Of a stretch of DNA of 64,000 nt, positions 30,156-39,689 are shown piece after piece. Origin of the DNA: Pseudoips prasinana (Eukaryota > Arthropoda > Insecta > Lepidoptera > Nolidae). The stretch spans positions 6,572,001 to 6,636,000 of the forward strand of contig OX621250.1 of the NCBI GenBank assembly GCA_951640165.1, in the 5' to 3' direction. Both the position numbers and the translations under genes were made by a program. The notes under the pieces were generated by a model. The model was not told the DNA's origin, made no database searches, and was given only the letters and a program-made list of their open reading frames with translations. The stretch's first letter is position 1, and each line of letters opens with the position of its first letter.

Positions 30156-30345
30156 ATCTGTGCCCCGCGGTTTTACCCGGGTTAATCTTTATACATTAAA
30201 TATGTTATTATATAAGCTATATTACTACCTACAAAGTTTCATGAAAATCCGATCGGTAGTTATTGCGTGAAAGAGTAATAAATATACGAGTAAATACATC
30301 CATACTTAGCAATAGTCACAAGCTTTCGCATTTATAATAGTAGTA
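30156..30345 (-). mobile_element. Hel-1 copy
   Basis: CTGTGCCCCGCGGTTTTACC hairpin end on the left, CGCATTTATAATAGTAGTA on the right; CTAG is mutated to ATCTG context. Moderately diverged. Confidence 0.7.
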
Positions 30346-30467
30346 CTAAGAGTAGAAGTAGGTTAGTTTCTGAAAAAATATATGCGAAATGATATAAATG
30401 ACGACGACTTAACAGTACTTTTATTAAGTAATGGAATCAGGCGTTACTTTGCGGAAATCCATAACAA

Positions 30468-30774
30468 TCAAAATACAAAATCAATATTTAGTGTTAATTC
30501 CGCTAATTGTCAGTTTAATCATGCTGGGATGGACTCGTCGAGTGCTCGAAGGAGTCTCCTTCGAGCACTCGACGAGTTAGCAGCCCTTGAGAATGGTCCG
30601 TGGAGGACCGAAACACGTGTTGGGTATCGTACTGGCGCATGTAATTTGCTTTTTATATTGTCCTTCTTTGCATGTGCACATTTTTGCGGGCGGGAGGGCG
30701 GTGCAAATTGCATCCCAGCATGATTAAACTGACAATTAGCGGAATTAACACTAAATATTGATTTTGTATTTTGA
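30468..30774. repeat. 64-bp perfect inverted repeat around a second palindrome
   Basis: Arms 30468-30531 and 30711-30774 are exact reverse complements. Inside, 30533-30554 and 30556-30577 form a second stem (22 bp perfect, 1-nt loop; CTCGTCGAGTGCTCGAAGGA). The remaining loop is GC-richer. No family copy occurs elsewhere in the window. Confidence 0.95.
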
Positions 30775-30939
30775 GTACTTTTATTGATTGCGGACTTTAT
30801 TACACAGTAATTGAATTCAAAATATAGTGTCCAATATTTGAAGAGAGCTTATATACTGACAGTATTAGCCTAACCAGACAGATAGTTGGTGCGTAGGGCA
30901 CGTCCTTATCACCACAGCGAGTGGTATTTGGCAGAAGAT

Positions 30940-31559
30940 TCCTTACTAATATTATAAATGCGAAAGTACCTCAAGTACCTCTGTCTTTTTGTCGTGCTTT
31001 TACGCCAAAACTACTGAACCTATTGGAATTAAATTTGGTACACAGAAAGTTTAGAGCCTGAGAAAGAACATAGGCTACTTTTTAATGAAAAAAGGGTTGT
31101 AAGGGGTTGCTAAGGGGGATTATAAGTTGTATGGAAGATCGTAATTTTTGGTGCTAGAAGCTTGAAACTTATTTATTTATTTAAGGATTATCAAGATTAC
31201 GGACACAACAAAATTAAAAGGACACATGTATATAGAATATGAAGTAGTGTTGCAACAATTATAGATAACCACAGCAATCAAAGTAACATGGTTAGTAGAG
31301 TTAGAAGTACGGTTAACATATTGAGTTTAGATACATTTATATTTGTCATGGTTTTAGGCTGTTGATTCGAATAATATAACAAGATTTTACCTTTAAGGGC
31401 GTAAAATAACAATAGGCGATGCAAGTTTGTATGGAAATATGTAAGGGTAATGAGAATGTTTTATAAGTTTGCGACAAGAGTCTAAATATAAGAGATATTC
31501 TCATGTAACATTTGCGGAGTCATTACAAAATTTGCGGACATAGTCGCGGGCACAGTTAG
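30940..31559 (+). mobile_element. Hel-6 Helitron-type element with an insertion
   Basis: Starts TCCTTACTAATATTATAAAT and ends TAGTCGCGGGCACAGTTAG (CTAG mutated). A 227-bp A/T-rich piece at about 31170-31396, starting with TTATTTATTTATTTAAGG, looks like an inserted LINE 3' tail. Confidence 0.65.
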
Positions 31560-31595
31560 CTTACTATGTTTAATCAAAAACGTAAACTGCCAGCC

Positions 31596-31850
31596 TAAGG
31601 CTGATTTCAGAGACACGCGCGCGAGCGGCGCCGGCCAAACGCACGCGCTTACAATGACACTAGATAGTAGTTGCGTTTCATAGTCACGCAGTTCAAACGC
31701 GCCGCCGGTGACACGCGCGCCGTCGGCCAGCGCTGCCCGAGCTCCTCTACTGGCAGCTAGCGTTTCAGAGTGACGCGTCTCGCACGCGCCGCTGTTGAGA
31801 CGCGCTGGCCTCCGGCGCGTGCCGCGCGCGTCACTCTGAAATCAGCCTTA
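31596..31850. mobile_element. CpG-rich inverted-repeat element
   Basis: Ends TAAGGCTGATTTCAGAG and CTCTGAAATCAGCCTTA; inverted similarity extends about 40 bp inward through CGCGCG runs. About 255 bp, far richer in GC and CpG than its surroundings. No target duplication is visible. Confidence 0.7.
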
Positions 31851-32051
31851 GTTGGTAGCGCGGCAGCGGCTCTTCTTTTGTTGCTGTTCGTACCGTAACG
31901 CCATAGATATTTTGTTGATAACATATTTGTTTTGTATATGACTATGGTCCCATAAAAACAAGGCCATGACTTGTCCCTGATGACTTTTGATACGGCAAAG
32001 GTCAAATAACTGCAGCAATGTTTGTAATTGTTCCAATAATATCTTAAAATA

Positions 32052-32294
32052 CATAAATAGTTGTCCGATCTGGACGTACAGACGCCAGCACATCCAGCTA
32101 CCCCGATCTGTCATATTTCTCTTGTAGATTTTCAACTTTATCACATAAGCATAAGGTTCACTTTCAATTTTCCAGATTGGAGTAGCTTGATGTGCTGCCG
32201 TCTGTACTTTGTGTCCGTCAATTATTTGTTTGTAAAGTACTCCATGACACATGGACTTATATCACTAGTGCGGGCGTTGTCTTTAAAAAAAAAG
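32052..32294 (+). mobile_element. SINE-A 3' part interrupted by M1
   Basis: CATAAATAGTTGT...CTGGACG before and CTTTGTGTCCGTC ... GGGCGTTGTCTTTAAAAA after the insertion. Intact copies read CTGGATGTAATTTGTGTCCG, so M1 went into that TA. The tRNA-like head is missing. Confidence 0.8.
32079..32204 (+). mobile_element. M1 copy inside SINE-A
   Basis: TA at 32077-32078 and 32205-32206. The right arm has lost about 9 bp of GGGGAAATTTGAC. Confidence 0.9.
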
Positions 32295-32457
32295 AAAATT
32301 ACGAGCATATGACTAATACCAGTGATCGGAGTAGGTAGAGATATTTCGGGTCAACGACCCCAAACCTATATATTAATATGGACATATCTCCGGGATTCTA
32401 CTACCTAAGTTTCCGGAAAGAGACCACAACTTGTGATAAGGCCACCATTGTACTCAT

Positions 32458-32681
32458 ATAATATAATCTGGGACATTGTTCACACATGGCCATTTGATCC
32501 CTAACTAAGCAGAGCTTGTATTATGGAAACCAGATTACTTTTCTTTTGTATATACATACTTATTAAGATAATTACACCCAGACTCAGGACAAACATACAT
32601 GTTCATGCACACAAATATCTGTCCTGGGTGGGATTCGAACCCACGACCTGCGGCGTGATAGGCAAGTATTTACCAACCAAT
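32458..32681 (-). mobile_element. SINE-B, nearly full-length
   Basis: Tail CTGGGACATTGTTCACACAT, middle AAGATAATTACACCCAGACT, B-box region GGGTGGGATTCGAACCCACG (plus-strand reading). Serves as the empty-site reference for the nest at 15344. Confidence 0.85.
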
Positions 32682-32689
32682 TAATTTCT

Positions 32690-32945
32690 CAGTTTCAGCT
32701 CGAAGTCTGGGAGCTGGCGGTATTATACCCCCGTGCCTCGGAAAGCACGTAAAGTCGTCGGTCCTGTACCTGACCTCTTTCCGGTCGTGTCGCTAGTCGT
32801 CCCATCGGATCATGAGACTGATGGAAGAGAAAGTGCCCCTGATTTGGGCACACACTTGTGCATTATAATATGTCCCGTGCAGATGGCCAGTCTCCATTGA
32901 GACTGGCCGCCGTCGCCGAAATTTGGCTAGGAGGATATAATTATT
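32690..32945 (+). mobile_element. SINE-D body and tail
   Basis: CCCATCGGATCATGAGACTG, GAAAGTGCCCCTGATTTGGG, AATATGTCCCGTGCAGATGG and GGCTAGGAGGATATAATTAT match 24480 and 63499 in reverse. The tRNA-like head is absent. Confidence 0.7.
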
Positions 32946-32950
32946 ATCAT

Positions 32951-33021
32951 TACAAGCTTTGCTTAGTTTGGGGCTAGGATGATCTGTGTGTCATTGTCCA
33001 AGATATTATTATTATTATTAT
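32951..33021 (+). mobile_element. SINE-C tail fragment
   Basis: TACAAGCTTTGCTTAGTTTG ... GATCTGTGTGTCATTGTCC ... (ATT)n, fused directly to the SINE-D tail. Confidence 0.65.
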
Positions 33022-33339
33022 ATGATATTCAAAATACTTCAATTCTATTCCCTTCCTTCAGTTTCGGTGTAAGCAGCTGATAAATGCAACGGAGAAAATC
33101 CGTTTCCAGTTTGACGACGAGACAAAGTGGTTCACGAACAGCATCCGTGTACGCCGACTTTCTCCGGCGCTTCAAGGACAAAAGAATTACATTGTTTACT
33201 AAAGTTTAGGTGCATTGAACGGCAAGCGAGCCGCACTTATCTCAGGAATTCGTCTATTTTCCATACTTTTACAAATTTAAATATTAGTACCTATGTTCTT
33301 GTGAGCCGAAATTCGGTTATGGGGCCAGGCTCACAACAA
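33022..33339. other. Unannotated stretch
   Basis: No feature recognised; two overlapping frames run into SINE-B and are not genes. Confidence 0.45.
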
Positions 33340-33464
33340 ACGACGGGCCGGTGGGCGTGGTGGGTAAATGCTTGCTTTTCACGCCGCAGGTCGTGGGTTC
33401 GGTTCCCACCGAGGACAGATATTTGTGTGCATGATCATGTCTGTTTGTCCTGAGTCTGGTGCAA
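33340..33464 (+). mobile_element. SINE-B head, cut by Helitrons
   Basis: GACGGGCCGGTGGGCGTGG head, GGTTCGGTTCCCACCGAGG B box. It stops at GAGTCTGGTGCAA where Hel-3 begins. Confidence 0.75.
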
Positions 33465-33633
33465 TCTACTATATAAAAATAAGTCGGGTTTTCCTTCCTG
33501 ACGCTATAACTCCAGAACGCACGAACCGATTTCCACGGTTTTGCATTCGTTGGAAAGGTCTCGGGTTCCGTGAGGTTTATAGCAAAGAAAATTTATAAAA
33601 TTTAACGCGGGTAACACCGCGGGGCACAGCTAG
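33465..33633 (+). mobile_element. Hel-3 tandem unit 1, 169 bp
   Basis: A|TCTACTATATAAAAATAAG start; GCGGGTAACACCGC stem, GGGGCACAGCTAG end. The next unit starts on the very next base. Confidence 0.85.
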
Positions 33634-33802
33634 TCTACTATATAAAAATTAGTCGGGTTTTCCTTCTTGACGCTATAACTCCAGAACGCACGAACCGATT
33701 TCCACGGTTTTGCATTCGTTGGAAAGGTCTAAGACTCCGTGAGGTTTATAGCAAAGAGAATTTATAAAATTTAACAAGGGTAACACCGCGGGGCACAGCT
33801 AG
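33634..33802 (+). mobile_element. Hel-3 tandem unit 2, 169 bp
   Basis: Same length as unit 1 and about 95% identical by eye (about 9 differences). The stem is damaged (CAAGGGTAACACCGCG). Followed by T. Confidence 0.85.
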
Positions 33803-33854
33803 TTATTATTATACAAATAATATTAATCTGTCTCACTTTTGACGTGTGTTGTGT

Positions 33855-34106
33855 TTTAGCGTGATAATATGTAGCCTATATGTTGACCCGACCTCTTAGT
33901 AATATTCACGCAAAACTTGATGTAAATCCATGCAGTACTTTTTGAGTTTAGCCCGAACATACATACAGACAACAGACACACAGACAAAAATTCTAAAAAC
34001 TATATTTTTGGCTTCGATATCGATTGCAGGTCACGCCACAAGCATCCTTTTTAAAAAATATTCATTGTACAGTTTCGACTTTCCTACGATTTTATTATAT
34101 GTCTAG
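33855..34106 (-). mobile_element. Hel-2, lacking its 3' end
   Basis: Minus strand starts A|TCTAGACATATAATA and runs to TATTATCACGC; the hairpin and CTAG are missing. The middle keeps the (ACAG)-rich segment CATACAGACAACAGACACAC. Confidence 0.75.
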
Positions 34107-34389
34107 ATAATAGGCATTTCATTGTTATCGTCATCTGATAATAATTTAGAGGAAACTATGTAGAAAGTCTGCTTTAATTACCTAATACTTAGCCTATATA
34201 GAAATACTAGCTACGAGTCGTAACTTTACATACGATTTACCAATTTATTGTTTCATAATTATGTGTTAATTCAGGGTATAACCACAGTATAGATATGGAC
34301 AGTAAGGTAACTAAGTCTAGTTGATGAAATAATTACCTACGATCTATTGAAGCTGTATAGGGTTGTAACTTTTAATGTCTTAGATACCT

Positions 34390-34565
34390 TGTAAAGCAGG
34401 AGGAATGACTACGTGTGCCACCCGCAAAAAGTGTCTCCGCATAGCCCGGAGACACTTTTTGCGGGTGGCAGACTCGCACCGACTAAACCTAACCTGCCGT
34501 GGACTTCTCTTGACGCCTGATGGGGGAAGCCCCGGGAACGCGGGTATGCTGCTCCGGTGCTCCCC
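34390..34565 (-). repeat. Family D copy with 24-bp palindrome
   Basis: TGCCACCCGCAAAAAGTGTC (34416-) pairs with 34447-34470 over 24 perfect bp around CATAGCC. Then GGCAGACTCGCACCGAC and CCTGCCGTGGACTTC follow the D consensus in reverse. Confidence 0.65.
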
Positions 34566-34589
34566 AATGTTATTATTAGTATAATATAA

Positions 34590-34832
34590 TATCTAGGGAC
34601 AATGTCACACAGATCATCCCAGCCCCAAACTAAGCAAAGCTTGTACTATGGGTACCAGGCGACGATATACATACTTATATATATAGATAAATACTTAAAA
34701 ACATAGAAAACATCCATGACTCAGAAACAAATATTCGTGCTCATCACACAAATATTTTCACTTACCGGGATTCGAACCCAGGACCACGAGCTTCGTAGGC
34801 AGGAGCACTACCAACTAGGCTACGGTGACCGA
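34590..34832 (-). mobile_element. SINE-C inside element H
   Basis: GGGACAATGTCACACAGATC tail, GGGATTCGAACCCAGGACC (B box reversed), CTAGGCTACGGTGACCG head. Near full length. Confidence 0.85.
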
Positions 34833-35189
34833 CAAATTTGCCGTGTATTATTTGTTATGTTTTATGTTTTAGATACCTATTATTATTTTTTATTTAAACA
34901 TATTTTTATTTTATAAATTGGCAGGACGGTTAAAATACGAAAACTCTCGTTTTGATCAAGCCGAGTTCAAACAGCCGTATCCTAGGCAATACACACGTGG
35001 ATTTTTAAAGAGATTGCGGAGATATACTTAGACGCGACCACTCGTTTTGACGCGGCACTCACTACCACAGAGTACAGTACCTAACTAACTCACTACTGAC
35101 AGCACCGCAACATCCGCTTAGGGGTCTTGTCGATGCGCATGTTTGTGTGAGTGTGCCGTTTTGACCTTTCGTAGGTAGTTTCCGTACTG

Positions 35190-35370
35190 TGCCTCTCGCA
35201 CGAGTTCCTGCAGTTTACTTACTCGATCACACGTACAGTTTCCTCCCATACATTGAGCACCAGCGCCTCTCGCGGAAACTATTAAGAACTAAAACTCTGG
35301 TGCTCAATGTATGGGACGAAACTGTACGTGTGATCGAGTAAGTAAACTGCAGGAACTCGTGCTAGAGGCA
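35190..35370. mobile_element. M3 copy 2, in element H
   Basis: 181 bp, flanked by CTG at 35187-35189 and 35371-35373. It differs from copy 1 at about 4 positions (about 98% identity). The uninterrupted H copy reads TTCCGTACTGTCTAATTATT across this site. Confidence 0.9.
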
Positions 35371-35689
35371 CTGGTCTATTTTTATACTGAGGTATAACCT
35401 ATCTCCATTACAAATCCGTTCATTTGTTTTTGCGTGATTAAGGCAGGCAGCTTGATAATCAGCTAGAGAGGCGTTTACGTTCAACTCATCGTAAGCTTCT
35501 TTATTTGTAATTTTAGTAACTCACCATAAAACACAAGTTACAGTCATTAATCAAAAGATGGCATTGGCGTTAGAGGCATACTCGCCGGCTGTAACCGCTG
35601 CCTATACTATAAAGTATAAACCCTCCTTAACCTGGCCGTTTATAACTTCCCAGCAGATTTCGGCTATGGAATTGCTGCTATTCGGCTGA

Positions 35690-35911
35690 AGGCATAGTAT
35701 ATCACCACCCCATCTCATCCTGTAAGGTGCGTAGAAGGCACAGATTACCCGTAGACGGCGACCGCGAAGGTGGAGGGGATAATCAGATAACCAGAGAACG
35801 TGTAGCAACGTGTCTCTGTGTACTACGACCACCATACTGTGATCTGCCAAACGTGGTGATTATGGCATATCCCCCATTCTTGTTCGTCTGACATGATATG
35901 ATGATGATGAA
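35690..35911 (+). mobile_element. R family copy
   Basis: CACCCCATCTCATCCTGTAA, CCAGAGAACGTGTAGCAAC, GGTGATTATGGCATATCCCC and GACATGATATGATGATGATG. A 5S-SINE tail scrap (35566-35617) precedes it. Confidence 0.7.
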
Positions 35912-36473
35912 GTAAGAAACATAATGTATAGAACTTACATTTATAATATTAGTGGGATAATCATATTTTTATATCCAAATCGTGATAAAATTCACCTCAC
36001 ACTAATCTAGATATATATAAGCTCGACAAAACGATTAGTCAAAGAAGTTGCGCCTAATCAAATTCTGTATTATACCTGGTACATGACAAGCTTACAGGCT
36101 GTTTTAAATTTGGTTTAAAATCGATCCCTATGTACATTAAAATACGACTTCAATTTAAACAAGCAGAATATGTAACAAGCAGATAATGTTTAATTAGCGA
36201 TGAAGAAATCCAAGTGACAATTCCGATTTAGCATTACTAAGCGATATAGCCATTATCTAACGCTTTCTATTTAAGTTTAAAAGACATTTTGTTGTGATTA
36301 CTAAACATATAGTTAAATTTATAAACACAGACAATTTTTTCAGGCATCGAGATATTATTTCACAGCGCTGGCCGCAAGACCACGTTGAATGACAAAACTG
36401 ATTTAAGAAAAGGCCATATTTGGTCTGTACGCTTGAGTTCATAAATAAATAGATAGGTACAGTATAAATTAAA
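35912..36473. other. Unannotated stretch
   Basis: An 83-codon minus-strand frame (36257-36508) has no recognised motif. Nothing else. Confidence 0.45.
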
Positions 36474-36660
36474 CTAAACGTAAACGGTGTCAAAAAATTC
36501 ATCCTCATCCTTATCGAGAAACGTGCCCAGAAGCCTGGCTACGATTATTTGACCAAAACAAAGGCCAGCCTTTAGGTCACGTATAGCGTCCATTATAAAT
36601 TTTCTGACATCATGAAAGAGGATGCGCGTATTTGGGCCCCATCGTTTTTTGCCCCGCAAC
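36474..36660 (-). pseudogene. Unrecognised reading frame truncated by a Helitron
   Basis: Minus-strand reading RGKKRWGPNTRILFHDVRKF, then MDAIRDLKAGLCFGQIIVA, RLLGTFLDKDEDEFFDTVYV and stop. Amino-acid use is protein-like, with charged and hydrophobic residues mixed. Upstream it runs into Hel-1 (36722-36906), so any 5' part is lost. I do not recognise the family; host or transposon origin is open. Confidence 0.3.
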
Positions 36661-36721
36661 ATCGTATATATACATCCTCCAACGACGTTAGTGTCAAGTT
36701 CATTCAAAAAATTCCATCTTA

Positions 36722-36906
36722 TCACACTAATATTATAAAGGTGAAAGTTTGTGACTGTGTGAGTGTGTATGTTTGTTTCTTCTTCACGTCTAAACGGCTG
36801 GAACAATTTTAAGGAAATTTGGCATGGAGTTAGCTGACACCTTGGATTAACACGTAGGCTATAATTTATAAAGTTTAAAGCGGGTAAAACGGCGGGGCAC
36901 AGCTAG
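36722..36906 (+). mobile_element. Hel-1 copy, 185 bp
   Basis: A|TCACACTAATATTATAAAGG start, GCGGGTAAAACGGCGGGGC stem, CAGCTAG|T end. Same length class as 24647-24831. Confidence 0.85.
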
Positions 36907-37260
36907 TATTATATAAATCAAAATGGACTTTCGAGTCACATATTTATAGAATGTTTTTAATTTTAAAAACTCCGCGTACCTTCCATTTTCACAAATTTAA
37001 AAGTAGTAGGTAGTTAAAACCTGACAATTAAGAGTCACTGCAGTAAAAACTGACTTTCATTTTTAACTAATTAAAAATTTTCGGCTAATGGAACTGCGGT
37101 AACCGACAATATGATAATTTCATCTAATTACGTGGCAACGGTAATATGTATCATGTTTAAAAAGGTAATTACGTTTGTTACATAGTCTGTACTTTCAATC
37201 GCTCACTTTGCTCGCCGTAAATTACTACAAAGTCAAAGGTTGGCGTTGATATTTTTGTGT
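36907..37260. other. Unannotated stretch
   Basis: No feature recognised before the LINE fragment. Confidence 0.45.
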
Positions 37261-37377
37261 AAAGCTTTTAGAACAGTAAGCACAGAGGCCCTACTTGTAC
37301 TAGCGGGTGTACTGCCGGTTGATCTTGAAGTTCAAAGACGAGCAGCAATGTATTATTCTACGCTCTCTAGCACTACT
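37261..37377 (+). pseudogene. R1-group LINE pol fragment
   Basis: The plus-strand frame from 37261 reads KAFRTVSTEALLVLAGVLPV then DLEVQRRAAMYYSTL. The VSTxALxVLAGxxPxDLxxxxR pattern is typical of the C-terminal part of R1/I-group reverse transcriptases. Only about 39 codons remain; the hAT element begins just after. Confidence 0.6.
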
Positions 37378-37424
37378 CTCTAGTACGTGTTTTTCAACCT
37401 GTGGGTCGGGGGGTCGCGAAGCCT

Positions 37425-37900
37425 CTATAGGGGGGTCGCGAAGATTCTATAGGAAATTCGCAAAAGCTTGGGAAAGCTAGTCACTGGGTCGCAAATGAAT
37501 TTGGAGTAGGTATTATGATTAGGCCTGCTGCAAATACATAAGTTAAGCGTGAAGTTCCAAAACTCTGGCTGTACTTTATCTCTTGACAACCACCTAACCT
37601 CTGTATGATAAAGTAAATTTTGGTGGAGTGCTCCCAATTTTCACAAACTTTCGAAACAGACGTATCTGCAACGCTTTTTCTTTAATGGAATTTACAATTT
37701 TTACAATAATATTTAGAACTTGGCTGTATTCCTGTGGCAAGGTTTTGGCCGCAAGAGCTTGATGATGGAAAAAAATATGCATAGTGCTGTAGTATTAGTG
37801 CGCTATACAAAAAAGTATTTCTTCCATTACATTTTCATTGGATTCAAAGCTAAAAAGTGCACACATTGCGCAGTATCCGTAGATTCATCAAATTTCGAGA
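37425..37900 (-). pseudogene. hAT transposase remnant (ZBED5/SCAND3-like group)
   Basis: Pieces in three frames, in the order of the family: a DEST motif (FDESTDTAQC) near 37880-37895; FHHQALAAKTLP and VKIVNSIKEKALQIRLFRKF (37594-37782); MGALHQNLLYHTEVRWLSRD (from 37637). DEST, HRQALA-like and HTEVRWLSR are hallmarks of this hAT group. Frameshifts, stops and a missing C-terminus rule out activity. In its family the protein cuts and pastes its own element. Confidence 0.7.
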
Positions 37901-38038
37901 AGTCTTCGAAACATCAGTCGTCATATCGCTTATCCTCGATTGAATAAAATGTCGAGAAAATTCTTTATCAAATGAAACCTTCGAAGTAAAATGTTAATAC
38001 AATTTTGAAATAACTGTCTTCGAGAAGTTCTTTCTTAT

Positions 38039-38287
38039 TCTATACTAATATTATAAAGAGGTAAATTTGTGAGTTTGTGACGTTGTAAGGGGTAATCTCT
38101 GGATCTACTGAAACGATTTTTAAAATTATTTCACTAATAGAAAGCCACGTTTTTGTGGAGTGTCATAGGCTATGAAACATTACAAAATGAATAAAGCATC
38201 TTTACTTAAACTTGAATAATATAATCCAAGTTGCGGGCAGGCACAAAAATATTTACAACGCGGAACGAAGTCCGCGGGCACTGCTAG
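38039..38287 (+). mobile_element. Hel-4 copy inside the hAT element
   Basis: TCTATACTAATATTATAAAG start, GAACGAAGTCCGCGGGC stem, ACTGCTAG|T end. It carries a 50-bp insert (about 38173-38222, with AATAAAGCATCTTTAC) that is absent from the sibling at 15457. Confidence 0.8.
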
Positions 38288-38736
38288 TGTATAATAGTTT
38301 CATCACTCCCGCTAGAAGTGGATGGTACTGTTGGTATTTTCAGAAATTTATCCGTTTTCAATAATTAAAAATCACTGTTAAATACGAAAAAACAATGGCT
38401 GGCGCTCGACAAACAGTAACCAGCTGACGGTCTCAACTAGTCGCAAGTCGCGATCGCGCGTGCTGCCACTGCATAGCCATCGTCGCCCCCGTAACGCTCA
38501 GTGCGTCTAGCTTACTCATTCCCTCAACTCGCATTTTAATTATGTATTTATCCGAGCCTTAATTATGAAAACGAATAAATATGTTGGATTCAATATTTGT
38601 CACAAAATAAAAAACATGGAAAAAAGCGTGTAAAAAACGTGTAGGGGGGTCCCGAGAAATTTCCTCATACTAAAGAGGCCGAGTCATGAAAAAGGTTGAA
38701 AAACACTGCTCTAGTGTATAGGGGAGTTATAGGGTT

Positions 38737-38803
38737 GACCCACTGCCACTGCAGCTTGGCAATTCTTCGGGCTATGTCCGTTACTTTGACTCCCCTGCGG
38801 ACA
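38737..38803 (-). mobile_element. RTE internal fragment
   Basis: CCACTGCCACTGCAGCTTGG and GCTATGTCCGTTACTTTGAC match 60180-60245 in the RTE copy; no 3' end is present. Confidence 0.65.
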
Positions 38804-39213
38804 GTTTTTGCGTGAAAGAGTAACAAATATTCATACATACAAACTTTCACATTTGTAATACTAGCTGTGCTCCGCGGTTTTACCCGCGTTAAATTATCGC
38901 CTTTGTATTAGTCGGATCATCATCATTATCACATCAGCCGAAAGATGCCCACAGCTGGACAAAGGCCGCCCCCAAAGAACTCCACAATTGCCGGTCTTGC
39001 GCTATCCGCATCAAGCGACTTCCAGCAATCCTCACAAGATCATCGGTCCATCTTGTAGGGGGCCTGCCCACGCTGCATCTTCCGTTCCGTGTTATTCGGA
39101 TATACGTATAACCTATATTACCACAAAGTTTCATCAAAATCAGTTCGGTAGTTTTTGCGTGAAAGAGTAACAAACATCGGCACATCCACAAACTTTCCCA
39201 TTTTTTTATACTA
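38802..39213 (-). mobile_element. Two Hel-1 elements end to end, one split by RTE
   Basis: 38802-38860 is the 5' part of one element. At 38861 the CTAG end of a second begins (CTAGCTGTGCTCCGCGG). On the minus strand this is a head-to-tail junction CTAG|TATTAC. The second element continues to 39213 around an RTE insert. Confidence 0.75.
38918..39088 (-). mobile_element. RTE 3' end inserted in Hel-1
   Basis: GTATTAGTCGGAT (38905-38917) and GTGTTATTCGGAT (39089-39101), 11 of 13 matching, flank a 171-bp piece beginning ATCATCATTATCACATCAGC, the (ATG)n end reversed. Confidence 0.8.
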
Positions 39214-39689
39214 GTAGGGCAGTAGAATTACCTACTAGATAGACTTAGGTACACAATTTATATATTACAAATTACAAGTTAAATTATATATTATATATAA
39301 ACACTTCTATACCACAAAATTCCAACCTATAACACCTACTATAGTTATAAATTACCCACAATGAAGTAATTTCCACTTAGATAAAACTCAAGCATTCACT
39401 TTTATGTTACTATCAAACTAATTTACAATCAATTCGTTAAAGTAGAACCAGTTTTACTAATAAAATACGTGTGGTATTCTATTGGTAGTGAATGTAGCGT
39501 GTAAAATACAGGCTAGGAGTCACGAGCAGACCAGCAAAGCCTTGTAAATGCGCTAAACTGGATTATACGCGCTGTACGAAGACAAACAAGATAATTTTGT
39601 TTGTTTTGACGTAATGAATTTACGCAATAGGAGTGCTCCTCGCTGAAAGGGTATGGCGGATTTAACAGGGACTACGGAGGAGATAATTT
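39214..39689. other. Unannotated stretch
   Basis: AT-rich; no feature recognised. Confidence 0.45.

Larger units (their letters stand above)
34276..35398. mobile_element. Element H, copy 1, with three insertions
   Basis: Ends GTATAACCACAGTATAGATA and, inverted, GTTATACCTCAGTATAAAAA. The body matches the unbroken copy at 61388-61804 in reverse. Family D, SINE-C and M3 sit inside it. The target duplication is not resolved, so its superfamily is unknown. Confidence 0.65.
37386..38708 (-). mobile_element. hAT transposon with 8-bp duplication
   Basis: Ends CGTGTTTTTCAACCT and AGGTTGAAAAACACTG (inverted). CTCTAGTA (37378-37385) and CTCTAGTG (38709-38716) are an 8-bp target duplication with one change. 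The minus strand holds transposase relics. A Hel-4 copy inserted later, so the original length was about 1.07 kb, itself internally deleted. Confidence 0.85.

Noticed and set aside
29789..30199. SR-protein-like frame (SKSKSK, SRSRSR)
   Set aside because: It is the translation of an (AAGTCG)n array lying between two Helitrons, with no RNA-binding domain.
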